A stretch of 64,000 bases of DNA from Marinobacter sp050379415 (GTDB lineage: Bacteria > Pseudomonadota > Gammaproteobacteria > Pseudomonadales > Oleiphilaceae): positions 372,001 through 436,000 of the forward strand of contig NZ_JBNRLS010000004.1 of the NCBI RefSeq assembly GCF_050379415.1, in the 5' to 3' direction. The notes under the pieces were generated by a model, which did not search any database, was not told the DNA's origin, and saw only the letters and a list, made by a program, of their open reading frames with translations. Below are positions 54,245 through 62,223 of the stretch, one piece after another. Positions within the stretch are counted from its first letter, which is position 1. Every line of letters starts with the position of its first letter. The translations under genes were made by a program, and so were the position numbers.

Positions 54245-54296
54245 ACTCTCACCTCTGATCCCGAAGGGGTGCTGATGGATTGCAATGAAGTGGCAT

Positions 54297-54338
54297 AGTA
54301 TACCGATTCAGGGGCGGCTGAATAAGCCCTGAATCGGT
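54297..54338 (-). promoter_or_regulatory. Hairpin and TATACT in the hom leader
   Basis: Arms ACCGATTCAGGG (54302-54313) and CCCTGAATCGGT (54327-54338) form a perfect 12-bp stem. On the minus strand the right end runs directly into TATACT (54297-54302), a good -10 hexamer, but no good -35 lies 16-18 bases upstream. A similar hairpin-TATAC arrangement occurs upstream of ffh at 59752-59791. Confidence 0.4.
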
Positions 54339-54348
54339 CAGGAGGCAT

Positions 54349-54383
54349 GCAAAAGAAACAGGGCCGGACCTGTTACCCGGCCC
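54349..54383 (-). terminator. Intrinsic terminator of dsbC
   Basis: On the minus strand GGGCCGG (54377-54383) and CCGGCCC (54361-54367) form a 7-bp GC stem with a 9-base loop. The T-rich tail TGTTTCTTTTGC follows (54349-54360). It begins just after the dsbC stop. Confidence 0.75.
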
Positions 54384-54389
54384 GGCAGC

Positions 54390-55133
54390 CTAGAGGAGGC
54401 CGAGACCCTTTGCCAGGTTGTCCGCCGGCACATAGCCGCGCACCATATTTCCGTCTTCCAGCAAAATCGCCGGAGTACCGGTTACCCCGACACGGCCACC
54501 GAGGCGGTATTGCTCAAGCACGGGGTTGTCGCAGCTGGTCGATTCAACCGGCTTGCCGGACTTGGCGGCATTCATGGCAGCCTGCTGATCCTCGGCACAC
54601 CATACCGAAATATACTTTTTGAAAGAGGGCGTTCCGGGACCAGAGCGCGGGAAGGCATAGTAATTGACGGTAATTCCATAGTCGTTGAGCTGGGGCACCT
54701 CATCGTGCAGCTTGCGGCAGTAAGGGCAATCGATATCGGTAAACACATTGATCACCGCCTTCTCGTCACCGCTGGCCGGAAACGTTATCAGACCCTCCGA
54801 GCCGTACTCGTCCATCGCCGCCAGGCGCTGACCAGCCCTGCCCTGCTCTGTCACATTGGCAATTCCGTTGGCGGTAATTTTCAGCAGGTCGCCAGTCAGA
54901 AGGTACTGGCCGTCTTCCGTGGTGTAGATGGTCTCACCATTATTGCTTTGCACCTCATACAGACCTTTGGCCTCGGACGCGCGAACAGAGGATACCTTGA
55001 GTCCCGGCACGGCTTCAGCCAGACGCTCGGCAATACGATCCTCGACCTCACCCGCCGTTGCGGTTGCAACAAAGAGACTTGCGACCAGTCCGGCCGCAAC
55101 CCCCAGTGACTTGATACTCTTGGTGGTGAACAT
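54390..55133 (-). CDS. dsbC: Thiol:disulfide interchange protein DsbC
   Basis: DsbC is a periplasmic disulfide isomerase. The 247-residue protein from ATG 55133 has a signal peptide (KSLGVAAGLVASLFVATATAGE) and a dimerisation domain (VKVSSV-like region, GETIYTTEDGQYLLTGDLL). Its thioredoxin-fold domain has the CPYC active site in FTDIDCPYCRKLHDEV and a cis-proline in GVTGTPAILLEDG. A second Cys pair at CAEDQQ and SCDNP fits the structural disulfide. It lies 124 bases downstream of xerD and has its own terminator. Confidence 0.95.
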   Translation of the reverse strand: MFTTKSIKSLGVAAGLVASLFVATATAGEVEDRIAERLAEAVPGLKVSSVRASEAKGLYEVQSNNGETIYTTEDGQYLLTGDLLKITANGIANVTEQGRAGQRLAAMDEYGSEGLITFPASGDEKAVINVFTDIDCPYCRKLHDEVPQLNDYGITVNYYAFPRSGPGTPSFKKYISVWCAEDQQAAMNAAKSGKPVESTSCDNPVLEQYRLGGRVGVTGTPAILLEDGNMVRGYVPADNLAKGLGLL

Positions 55134-55257
55134 AAATGATTCCAGTCTTATAGCGTTGGGTCCGCATGGCATTGACGGACCGGGTTAACCCTCATTGCGA
55201 CAAAGGGCCGGTACAAAAGTTCAGCGAGGATAACACATACCCGGGCCTCGCCAAGGC

Positions 55258-56160
55258 TCAGCCTCGGGGGTGATGTTCCCGATGCATGGCGTGCAGGCGC
55301 TGGCGGGCAACATGGGTGTAAATCTGGGTCGTGGACAGGTCCGAGTGCCCCAGCAGCATCTGCACCACCCGGAGATCCGCACCATGGTTGAGCAGGTGGG
55401 TGGCAAAAGCATGGCGCAGGGTGTGGGGAGACAGGTGCTTGTGGATACCGGCCCGCAAGGCGTAGTGACGGATTCTGTGCCAGAAGGTCTGCCGGGTCAT
55501 GGCAGCAGCCCGGTTACCCGGGAACAAGGCATCACACGGTCGCCCCTTGAGCAGTTCGGCACGACCTTCCCGCATGTACCGGAGCAACCAGTCCACCGCC
55601 TCTTCCCCCAGGGGAACCAGCCGTTCCTTGTCGCCCTTGCCGGTGATCCGGGTCACGCCCTGGCGGACATTGACCTGGTCCACCCGTAATCCGGTCAGCT
55701 CCGACACCCGCAAACCGCACCCGTAAAGGATCTCAAGCATGGCCTTGTCACGGAGCTCCAGCGGAATTGAAATATCCGGCGCAGACAGCAGGGCCTCGAC
55801 CTCTTCCTCGGTCAGGGAGTCAGGTAGCCGGCGAGGAAGTCTGGGGCTGTCGATCCTCAGGGTCGGATCTTCTGCGATCAGCCCCTCCCGCATCAGGAAA
55901 CGGTAGAAGCGTCGCACCCCGGACAGGCGACGTGCTGCGGTGGAGGTCTTGACTCCGTCAGCCAGGCCACGGGCCATCCAGGCCAACAGATCCGTGCGCC
56001 TGGCGGCCACGAGCAGCGGGGCGCCCGGCTGCTGCTCCAGCCATTGCGCCAGGCGCGCAAGATCCCCCCGATAGGCTTCGCGGGTTTTCTCTCCCAGGCC
56101 ATCTTCAAGCCAGAGCGCGTCGGTAAACCGACGGATGATAGCGTCGTCGTCAGGTCTCAC
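55258..56160 (-). CDS. xerD: Tyrosine site-specific recombinase XerD
   Basis: XerD resolves chromosome dimers at dif with XerC. The 300-residue protein from GTG 56160 has the N-terminal SAM-like core-binding domain. The catalytic residues are Arg in GCGLRVSELTGL, Lys in TGKGDKERLVPL, His and Arg in LSPHTLRHAFATHLL, His in LLGHSDLSTTQ, and Tyr in IYTHV. A TTG at 56181 is in frame but lies in the rplS terminator. The xerD-dsbC order upstream of hom is known in Pseudomonas. Confidence 0.95.
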   Translation of the reverse strand: MRPDDDAIIRRFTDALWLEDGLGEKTREAYRGDLARLAQWLEQQPGAPLLVAARRTDLLAWMARGLADGVKTSTAARRLSGVRRFYRFLMREGLIAEDPTLRIDSPRLPRRLPDSLTEEEVEALLSAPDISIPLELRDKAMLEILYGCGLRVSELTGLRVDQVNVRQGVTRITGKGDKERLVPLGEEAVDWLLRYMREGRAELLKGRPCDALFPGNRAAAMTRQTFWHRIRHYALRAGIHKHLSPHTLRHAFATHLLNHGADLRVVQMLLGHSDLSTTQIYTHVARQRLHAMHREHHPRG

Positions 56161-56180
56161 GGTACCGGTTCCCGGGCACA

Positions 56181-56210
56181 AAAAAGGCAGCCCCTTGAGG
56201 CTGCCTTTTT
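56181..56210 (-). terminator. Intrinsic terminator of the rpsP-rplS operon
   Basis: AAAAAGGCAGCC (56181-56192) and GGCTGCCTTTTT (56199-56210) form a 12-bp stem with a 6-base loop. The flanking A and T runs make it effective in either direction. It follows the rplS stop by 26 bases on the minus strand. Confidence 0.9.
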
Positions 56211-56235
56211 AACTGGCCCTTTGACGATTCGTCAA

Positions 56236-56592
56236 TCAGCCCAGCTTTTCCTTGATGCGAGCTGCCTTACCAGACAGGTCACGCAGGTAGTACAGTTTGG
56301 CCTGACGTACGTCACCACGACGCTTCACGCTGATGCTGTCGATCAGCTTGGAGTAGGTCTGGAAAGTACGCTCTACGCCAACACCGTAGGAAATCTTGCG
56401 CACGGTGAAGGAGGAGTTCATGCCACGGTTGCGCTTGCCGATAACCACGCCTTCGAACGCCTGCAGACGCTCACGGTTACCCTCGGTTACGCGAACCTGA
56501 ACGACCACGGTGTCACCCGGCGCGAATGCAGGGATTTCCTTGGTCATCTGTTCTGCTTCAATTTGACTGATGATGTTGTTCTTGCCGCTCAT
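56236..56592 (-). CDS. rplS: 50S ribosomal protein L19
   Basis: L19 sits at the 30S-50S interface. The 118-residue protein from ATG 56592 (AGGAGC upstream) shows the L19 signature GVGVERTFQTYSKLIDSI and FAPGDTVVVQVRV, ending KAARIKEKLG. It is the last gene of rpsP-rimM-trmD-rplS and is followed by an intrinsic terminator. Confidence 0.98.
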   Translation of the reverse strand: MSGKNNIISQIEAEQMTKEIPAFAPGDTVVVQVRVTEGNRERLQAFEGVVIGKRNRGMNSSFTVRKISYGVGVERTFQTYSKLIDSISVKRRGDVRQAKLYYLRDLSGKAARIKEKLG

Positions 56593-56629
56593 CGTAATGC
56601 TCCTGATACCCAATCTCTCAATGCCCTGA

Positions 56630-57376
56630 TCACTCAGAGACACCCGGTTCATTCAAAATTTCTTCCAGCAGCTCACGCTCTTCGTCCGTAAGCACCCGCT
56701 TCTCCAGCAGGTCGGGGCGCCGCTCCCGGGTTCGCCTTAACGACTCCTTGAGCCGCCAACGCCGGATCTGCTCGTGGTGACCGCCCAAAAGAATTTCCGG
56801 CACCGCCTGACCTTCGTAAACTTCGGGCCGGGTGTAGTGCGGACAATCCAGCAATCCGTCGGCAAAGGAATCCTGCTCTGCCGACTGCGCATGACCCAGC
56901 GCTCCGGGGATGAGGCGTGTCACCGCATCAACAACGACCATGGCCGCCAGTTCGCCACCGGAAAGAACAAAATCACCCAGTGACACTTCCCGATCGACTT
57001 CCGTCGAGATCAGGCGTTCATCAACACCCTCGTAGCGCCCCGAAACCAGAATCAGTTGCTGCTCCTCCGCAAGGGATTCAACAACAGACTGAGTCAGGGT
57101 TTCTCCCTGGGGCGACAGGTAAACCACACAGGCTTTACCGGGTGCCGCCTCCCGAGCCGCATGAATGGCATCCCGCAGCGGCTGTATTTTCATCAGCATA
57201 CCGGGACCGCCACCGTATGGCCGGTCGTCTACCGTGCGGTGACGATCATGGGTGAACTCCCGGGGGTTCCAGCTCTCAAAGGTCAGCAGACCTTCCCGAA
57301 CCGCCCTACCGGTTATCCCGTAATCGGTAACCGCACGAAACATTTCCGGGAACAGACTGACAGCGCCAATCCACAC
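56630..57376 (-). CDS. trmD: tRNA (guanine-37-N1)-methyltransferase
   Basis: TrmD methylates G37 next to the anticodon of certain tRNAs using SAM. The 248-residue protein has the trefoil-knot SAM site: YLSPQGETLTQSVV, LVSGRYEGVDERLI and SLGDFVLSGGELAAMVVVDA. It starts with GTG at 57376, 3 bases after rimM. Confidence 0.97.
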   Translation of the reverse strand: MWIGAVSLFPEMFRAVTDYGITGRAVREGLLTFESWNPREFTHDRHRTVDDRPYGGGPGMLMKIQPLRDAIHAAREAAPGKACVVYLSPQGETLTQSVVESLAEEQQLILVSGRYEGVDERLISTEVDREVSLGDFVLSGGELAAMVVVDAVTRLIPGALGHAQSAEQDSFADGLLDCPHYTRPEVYEGQAVPEILLGGHHEQIRRWRLKESLRRTRERRPDLLEKRVLTDEERELLEEILNEPGVSE

Positions 57377-57379
57377 CCG

Positions 57380-57907
57380 TCAGAACTCCGGATCCCAGTC
57401 AACAACCAGCCGATTGCCAGCCAGATCCACTTCCCGGACGACCTGATCCGGCAGATAGGGAATCAGCCGCTCGCGCTGGTCTGCCGAGTCCCGGGTGGCG
57501 CGCACCACGAGGACATCGTTGGACCCTGTTTCCATCAGGTGATGAACCTTGCCCAGGTTCAACCCCTCAACCGTGAACACTTCCAGGCCTTCCAGCTGGT
57601 ACCAGTAGTATTCGCCACTGGGCAACTCCGGCAACTCTGCCGTCGGGACCAGGATCTCTGCGCCACTGTATGTGCGCGCAACTTCACGGTCATCAATACC
57701 TTTAAGCCTGACGACGATCCCCTGCCCCTGGCGGCGACCCTCCTCAAGCCTGGCCGGAATCCTCTTGCCGTCCAGGACCAGCATCCAGTCCCGGTAGTTG
57801 AGGATCCCTTCCCTGGGGTCGGTGTAGGAATAGACCTTGAGCCATCCCTTGACCCCAAACACCGAGGTAATCCGGCCGATCACAGTTTCCTGCGAATTCT
57901 GTGTCAT
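57380..57907 (-). CDS. rimM: Ribosome maturation factor RimM
   Basis: RimM binds S19 and assists maturation of the 30S head. The 175-residue protein has an N-terminal RimM domain (VIGRITSVFGVKGWLKVYSYTD) and a C-terminal PRC barrel (YYWYQLEGLEVFTVEGLNLGKV; RERLIPYLPDQVVREVD). It lies between rpsP and trmD. Confidence 0.97.
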   Translation of the reverse strand: MTQNSQETVIGRITSVFGVKGWLKVYSYTDPREGILNYRDWMLVLDGKRIPARLEEGRRQGQGIVVRLKGIDDREVARTYSGAEILVPTAELPELPSGEYYWYQLEGLEVFTVEGLNLGKVHHLMETGSNDVLVVRATRDSADQRERLIPYLPDQVVREVDLAGNRLVVDWDPEF

Positions 57908-57934
57908 GCCATAAACCCCGGCTTCAGTACTGTC

Positions 57935-58174
57935 TTACTCAGCAGCCTTCAGCAGCTGGGCAACGCGCTCGCTGGTCTGTGCGCCCTGACCGAGCCAGAA
58001 TTCGACACGATCACGATCAACACGCAGACGCTCTTCCTGGCCGCGTGCGACCGGGTTGAAGAAACCAACGCGCTCAATAAAACGACCGTCGCGGGATTTG
58101 CGGCTGTCGGTGACTGTCAGATGGTAGAACGGGCGCTTCTTGGAGCCGCCACGAGCCAAACGGATTATTACCAT
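57935..58174 (-). CDS. rpsP: 30S ribosomal protein S16
   Basis: S16 is a primary assembly protein of the 30S body. The 79-residue protein from ATG 58174 begins MVIIRLARGGSKKRPFYHLT and has RFIERVGFFNP, both family signatures. It heads the rpsP-rimM-trmD-rplS operon; two TTGTACGA copies and possible hairpins lie in its leader. Confidence 0.98.
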   Translation of the reverse strand: MVIIRLARGGSKKRPFYHLTVTDSRKSRDGRFIERVGFFNPVARGQEERLRVDRDRVEFWLGQGAQTSERVAQLLKAAE

Positions 58175-58195
58175 TTCGACCAATATCCTGTTCTG

Positions 58196-58214
58196 TTGTA
58201 CGAACTTTGTACGA
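58196..58214 (-). promoter_or_regulatory. Tandem 8-bp repeat in the rpsP leader
   Basis: TTGTACGA occurs at 58196-58203 and again at 58207-58214, 11 bases apart, starting 22 bases upstream of the rpsP start codon. The spacing of one helical turn is suggestive of a protein-binding site, but the function is unknown. Confidence 0.3.
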
Positions 58215-58261
58215 TTCACGCCCGCCGGAGACGGCTGACGCGAAGACCCATACTCGAAAGG

Positions 58262-58324
58262 GGCGCTATTCTATGCTAAAAAAGCGCCAAAGAAAACAGG
58301 GAAACCAGCTGTTTCCCCGTTTTC
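58262..58324 (-). terminator. Probable intrinsic terminator downstream of ffh
   Basis: On the minus strand a stem of 14 bases (58311-58324 with 58292-58305, one mismatch) is followed by TTTGGCGCTTTTTT. A second smaller inverted repeat (GGCGCT at 58262-58267, AGCGCC at 58283-58288) overlaps the tail. It begins 14 bases after the ffh stop and precedes rpsP. A TAGAAT hexamer at 58268-58273 could serve as the rpsP -10. Confidence 0.6.
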
Positions 58325-58337
58325 GGCATAAGGCTTT

Positions 58338-59723
58338 TTACATACGGCCAAACGGGGGCATCCCGCCACCGCCGCCGGGCGGCATCATACCACCCATGCC
58401 ACGCATCATGTTGGCCATTCCGCCTTTCTTGCCAAACTTTTTCATCATCTTCGACATCTGCTTGTGCTGCTTGAGCAGGCGGTTCACATCCTGGATCTGC
58501 GTACCGGAGCCCGCCGCAATACGACGCTTGCGGGAGTTGTTGATAACATCCGGGTAGCGGCGCTCCTTCGGCGTCATCGAGCAGATGATGGCTTCCATCT
58601 GACCCAGCGACTTGTCATTGACCTGCTGCTGTGCCATCTGGGCCATCTGCCCCATTCCCGGCAGCTTGTCGAGCAGACCGCCAACGCCGCCCATATTCTT
58701 CATCTGCTGCAGCTGATCCCGGAAATCCTCGAGATCAAACCCTTTGCCCTTCTTGATCTTCTTGGTGAGCTTCTGAGCCTTCTTCTGGTCCAGCTTGCGC
58801 TCGGCCTCTTCAATAAGCGACAGCACATCGCCCATACCGAGAATCCGGGAGGCCACCCGATCCGGATAGAACGGCTCCAGGGCATCGGATTTCTCACCGA
58901 CACCAAGGAACTTGATCGGCTTGCCGGTAATGTGGCGCACTGACAGGGCAGCACCACCCCGGGCATCGCCATCAGTCTTGGTAAGTACGACACCGGTCAG
59001 CGGCAGGGCATCGTTGAAAGCCTTGGCGGTATTGGCGGCATCCTGACCGGTCATGGAGTCAACCACGAACAAGGTCTCGACCGGTTTCACGGCGCGATGC
59101 AAGCGACCAATCTCGTCCATCATCTGATCGTCAACGTGCAGACGACCGGCGGTATCGAGAATGACCACATCTATATGCTTCTTGCGCGCCGCACCAATTG
59201 CGCCCTCGGCGATATCCACCGGGTCCTGGTCCGCCGTGCTCGGGAAGAACTCGACCCCCACCTCTCCGGCCAGGGTTTCCAGCTGCTTGATCGCGGCCGG
59301 CCGGTACACGTCGGCGCTGACGACCATGACCGATTTCTTCTGGCGCTCTTTCAGGAAGCGGGAGAGCTTGGCCACCGTGGTGGTCTTACCCGCACCCTGC
59401 AAACCCGCCATCATGATCACGGCAGGCGGCTGGACCGAGAGGTTGAGGGACTCGTTGCCCTCGCCCATGACCCGTTCGAGTTCCTGCTGGACAACCTTGA
59501 CGAAGACCTGACCCGGCGTCAGGCTGCGCTGGACTTCCTGACCAACCGCCCGCTTGCGGACCCCTTCCACGAAGTCCTTGACCACAGGGAGGGCAACATC
59601 CGCCTCGAGCAAGGCCATGCGCACTTCGCGCAGGGTGTCCTTGATATTGTCATCGGTCAGTCGCGCCTGACCGGTAATTTTGCGCAAACTGCCGGAAAGC
59701 CGGTCCTGGAGATTTTCAAACAT
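58338..59723 (-). CDS. ffh: Signal recognition particle protein Ffh
   Basis: Ffh with 4.5S RNA targets nascent inner-membrane proteins to FtsY. The 461-residue protein has an N domain, then the G domain (MMAGLQGAGKTTTVAKL; DTAGRLHVD; LTKTDGDARGGAAL). The C-terminal M domain is methionine-rich, ending in a Gly-Met-Pro tail from about residue 430. Minus-strand TATAAT at 59810-59815 and TATACA at 59752-59757 are possible -10 elements. It precedes rpsP on the same strand and is divergent from a CcsA-like gene, as in E. coli. Confidence 0.97.
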   Translation of the reverse strand: MFENLQDRLSGSLRKITGQARLTDDNIKDTLREVRMALLEADVALPVVKDFVEGVRKRAVGQEVQRSLTPGQVFVKVVQQELERVMGEGNESLNLSVQPPAVIMMAGLQGAGKTTTVAKLSRFLKERQKKSVMVVSADVYRPAAIKQLETLAGEVGVEFFPSTADQDPVDIAEGAIGAARKKHIDVVILDTAGRLHVDDQMMDEIGRLHRAVKPVETLFVVDSMTGQDAANTAKAFNDALPLTGVVLTKTDGDARGGAALSVRHITGKPIKFLGVGEKSDALEPFYPDRVASRILGMGDVLSLIEEAERKLDQKKAQKLTKKIKKGKGFDLEDFRDQLQQMKNMGGVGGLLDKLPGMGQMAQMAQQQVNDKSLGQMEAIICSMTPKERRYPDVINNSRKRRIAAGSGTQIQDVNRLLKQHKQMSKMMKKFGKKGGMANMMRGMGGMMPPGGGGGMPPFGRM

Positions 59724-59751
59724 GCGTCTCTTCCGTACCCCGGAAATAAAA

Positions 59752-59791
59752 TGTATACCGAATCAAGGAGCCAGACGTGCCTCCTTGATTC
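59752..59791 (-). promoter_or_regulatory. Hairpin and TATACA in the ffh leader
   Basis: GAATCAAGGAG (59760-59770) and CTCCTTGATTC (59781-59791) form an 11-bp stem. On the minus strand it runs through GG into TATACA (59752-59757). The same order and related sequence occur upstream of hom at 54297-54338. It could be a promoter-associated operator or a leader hairpin. Confidence 0.35.
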
Positions 59792-59904
59792 CTGTTGCAT
59801 AATCGCGACATTATAACCAGACTATCGCCCTGAAACGACCAACCCGGTCAAATCGGCTGACAAACAGCCGCTTATCCAGCCAGTAGAGTAGTAATAAGGA
59901 AGTC

Positions 59905-60711
59905 ATGGGAACGCTGATTCTCGCGGTCACCTCTCTCTTTTTATACAGCGTTGGTACCGCGCTGCAGGCGCTCCATTTCCGTGGACGGGTACAAAGCAAT
60001 CTGGCCATCACCACCCTTATCGGGATTCTGGCCCTGACCAGTCACGGCCTTCTGATCGCCCAGACGGTCCACCACGATGGCGGCTTTGACTTCAGCTTTT
60101 TCAAAAGCTCACTCCTGATTTCGTGGCTGATCGCCTTCCTTTTATTGGGCCTTAACCTCAAAAAACCAGTCCAGAGTCTGTTTCTTGGCGTTTACCCGCT
60201 CGCGGCACTGACCATCATCCTGGCGCTGATCACCCACACGCCTTCCCGACTGGTCTCAGAACAAAGCTACGGCATGCTGTCGCATATCGCGTTATCCGTG
60301 ACAGCGTACAGCCTGTTTACGCTGGCCGCCATCCAGGCCATCCTGCTGTACTTCCAGAACCGCCAGCTCAAACACAATTACAACAGCCTGCTGGTGCGCA
60401 ATCTGCCACCGCTGCAAACCATGGAATCCCTGCTGTTCGAGATGGTCTGGGCCGGGGTCGTGCTGCTGGTGCTGGCGATCGTCACCGGCGCCCTGTTCAT
60501 CGAGGATCTCTTTGCCCAGGACCTCGCCCACAAGACCGTGTTCTCCCTGCTGTCGCTGCTGGTCTTCGTGGCCCTGCTGATCGGCCGCTATACCCAGGGC
60601 TGGCGGGGCATGACTGCCAGTCGCTGGACGCTGGCCGGCTGCATCCTCCTGATGCTGGCCTTTTATGGCAGCAAGTTTGTCCTTGAACTGGTGTTCCACC
60701 GCGGGGGTTAA
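59905..60711 (+). CDS. CcsA/YpjD-family inner membrane protein
   Basis: The 268-residue protein is almost entirely hydrophobic, with about eight membrane helices. It matches the short CcsA/HemX-like proteins (YpjD) encoded beside ffh in gammaproteobacteria, including LSVTAYSLFTLAAIQAILLY and the conserved C-terminal HKTVFSLLSLLVFVALLIGRY. CcsA relatives handle haem in cytochrome c assembly, but the role of this short branch is unproven. It is divergent from ffh and followed by a CorC/HlyC gene. Confidence 0.85.
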   Translation: MGTLILAVTSLFLYSVGTALQALHFRGRVQSNLAITTLIGILALTSHGLLIAQTVHHDGGFDFSFFKSSLLISWLIAFLLLGLNLKKPVQSLFLGVYPLAALTIILALITHTPSRLVSEQSYGMLSHIALSVTAYSLFTLAAIQAILLYFQNRQLKHNYNSLLVRNLPPLQTMESLLFEMVWAGVVLLVLAIVTGALFIEDLFAQDLAHKTVFSLLSLLVFVALLIGRYTQGWRGMTASRWTLAGCILLMLAFYGSKFVLELVFHRGG

Positions 60712-60796
60712 AAGGCCAGCCGGCACCATCCGCTTGACACCTGACCGGAACAAAACCTATTTTCCCAACTTGTCAGTAAATTAAGGACCTTTTCCT

Positions 60797-62086
60797 TTGA
60801 ACGAAACATCGCTTTCCGCGCTGTTTATCCTCCTTGTTGCCCTCATCTGCCTGTCGGCCTTCTTCTCGAGCTCCGAGACCGGCATGATGTCGCTGAACCG
60901 GTACCGCCTGAAACACATGGCGAAGACCGGCCACAAAGGCGCCAGACGCGCCCAGGGTCTGCTCCAGCGAACCGACCAGTTGATCGGTGTCATCCTCATC
61001 GGCAACAACTTCGTTAACATCCTGGCATCCTCCATTGCCACGGTTATTGCCATCCGGATCTGGGGGGATGCAGGTATTGCCATCGCGACCCTCCTGCTGA
61101 CCATCGTCATCCTTATTTTTGCCGAGGTGACCCCGAAAACTCTGGCCGCCCTGTTCCCCGAAAAGATCGCCTTTCCGGCCAGCTACGTGCTTGGCCCGCT
61201 GCTGAAGCTACTCTATCCCATTGTCTGGGCCGTCAATCTCTTCACCGGCCTGATTCTCAGACTGCTCAAAGTGTCTCCGGAGGACGCCGCCTCAGAACAT
61301 CTCAGCCGGGAAGAACTCAGAACCCTCGTTAACGAGGCCGGTGCCCTGATTCCCGCCAAGCACAAGGATATGCTCGTCAGCATCCTTGATCTGGAAAAGG
61401 TGACCGTGAACGACATCATGGTGCCCCGGAACGAAGTGGTTGGTGTCGACCTGGACGATGACACCGACACCATCCTCCGGCAGCTCCGAAGCAGCCAGCA
61501 CACCCGGCTACCGGTTTTCAAGGGAGACATCAATAACATCCAGGGCATCCTGCACCTGCGCAACGCTTCCAAGCTGGTACAGCAGGACGAGATCAACAAG
61601 GCAATGATCATGCAGCTGTGCCAGGAACCCTACTTCATCCCGGAGAGCACTCCGCTGAATACGCAGCTGATCAACTTCCAGAAAGGCAAGCGCCGCTTCG
61701 GCATTGTCGTCGACGAATACGGCGATGTGCTCGGCCTGGCAACACTGGAAGACATCCTTGAGGAAATCGTCGGGGAATTCACTACTGACTACGCTGCCAC
61801 CAGCCCGGACATCATTCCCCAGGACGATGGCACCTTTATTATCGATGGTACGACAGCGGTCCGGACGATCAACAAGACTCTGGGCTGGAAACTGTCGACA
61901 GACGGGCCGAAAACCCTCAATGGCCTGATCACTGAAACCCTGGAAAACATCCCCGACACCAACGTATGCCTGAAAGTGGATGGCCATCGGGTGGAAGTGC
62001 TCCAGATCAAGGACAACGTGGTCAAAGCGGCTATAGTGCACCCCCGCAAGCGGAAGAAGCGCTCGCTGCACCTCGGCAGTCGCTGA
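60797..62086 (+). CDS. CNNM/CorC-family membrane protein (DUF21-CBS-CorC_HlyC)
   Basis: The 429-residue protein has an N-terminal DUF21 domain with about four membrane helices (LFILLVALICLSAFFSSSE; ILASSIATVIAIRIWG). A CBS pair at about 205-325 follows (VTVNDIMVPRNEVVGVD; FGIVVDEYGDVLGLATLEDILEEIVGEF). A C-terminal CorC_HlyC domain spans about 340-420. This matches E. coli YfjD/CorB-type proteins implicated in magnesium or cobalt transport. The start is TTG at 60797 with AAGGAC 8 bases upstream. The ffh-ypjD-corB neighbourhood is conserved. Confidence 0.9.
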   Translation: MNETSLSALFILLVALICLSAFFSSSETGMMSLNRYRLKHMAKTGHKGARRAQGLLQRTDQLIGVILIGNNFVNILASSIATVIAIRIWGDAGIAIATLLLTIVILIFAEVTPKTLAALFPEKIAFPASYVLGPLLKLLYPIVWAVNLFTGLILRLLKVSPEDAASEHLSREELRTLVNEAGALIPAKHKDMLVSILDLEKVTVNDIMVPRNEVVGVDLDDDTDTILRQLRSSQHTRLPVFKGDINNIQGILHLRNASKLVQQDEINKAMIMQLCQEPYFIPESTPLNTQLINFQKGKRRFGIVVDEYGDVLGLATLEDILEEIVGEFTTDYAATSPDIIPQDDGTFIIDGTTAVRTINKTLGWKLSTDGPKTLNGLITETLENIPDTNVCLKVDGHRVEVLQIKDNVVKAAIVHPRKRKKRSLHLGSR

Positions 62087-62091
62087 TTTTT

Positions 62092-62120
62092 TTGACAAGG
62101 CTCTCAGGATGACGTTTATT
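62092..62120 (+). promoter_or_regulatory. Candidate promoter of the DUF1631 gene
   Basis: A perfect TTGACA (62092-62097) is followed after 17 bases by TTTATT (62115-62120), 4/6 to the -10 consensus. The predicted start is near 62127, about 97 bases before the ATG. The region is locally AT-rich. Confidence 0.5.
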
Positions 62121-62223
62121 CATGTTAATCTACGGCGAATTGCGGTAAATTTAACCAATAACGAGAACACATGGAGTTCCAGCTCGGTCATGTATCCGGT
62201 TAAGGCGTAGACAGGAGAAGGCC

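Noticed and set aside
56161..56181. Longer xerD start (TTG at 56181)
   Set aside because: It lies at the edge of the rplS terminator stem and would add residues not seen in XerD.
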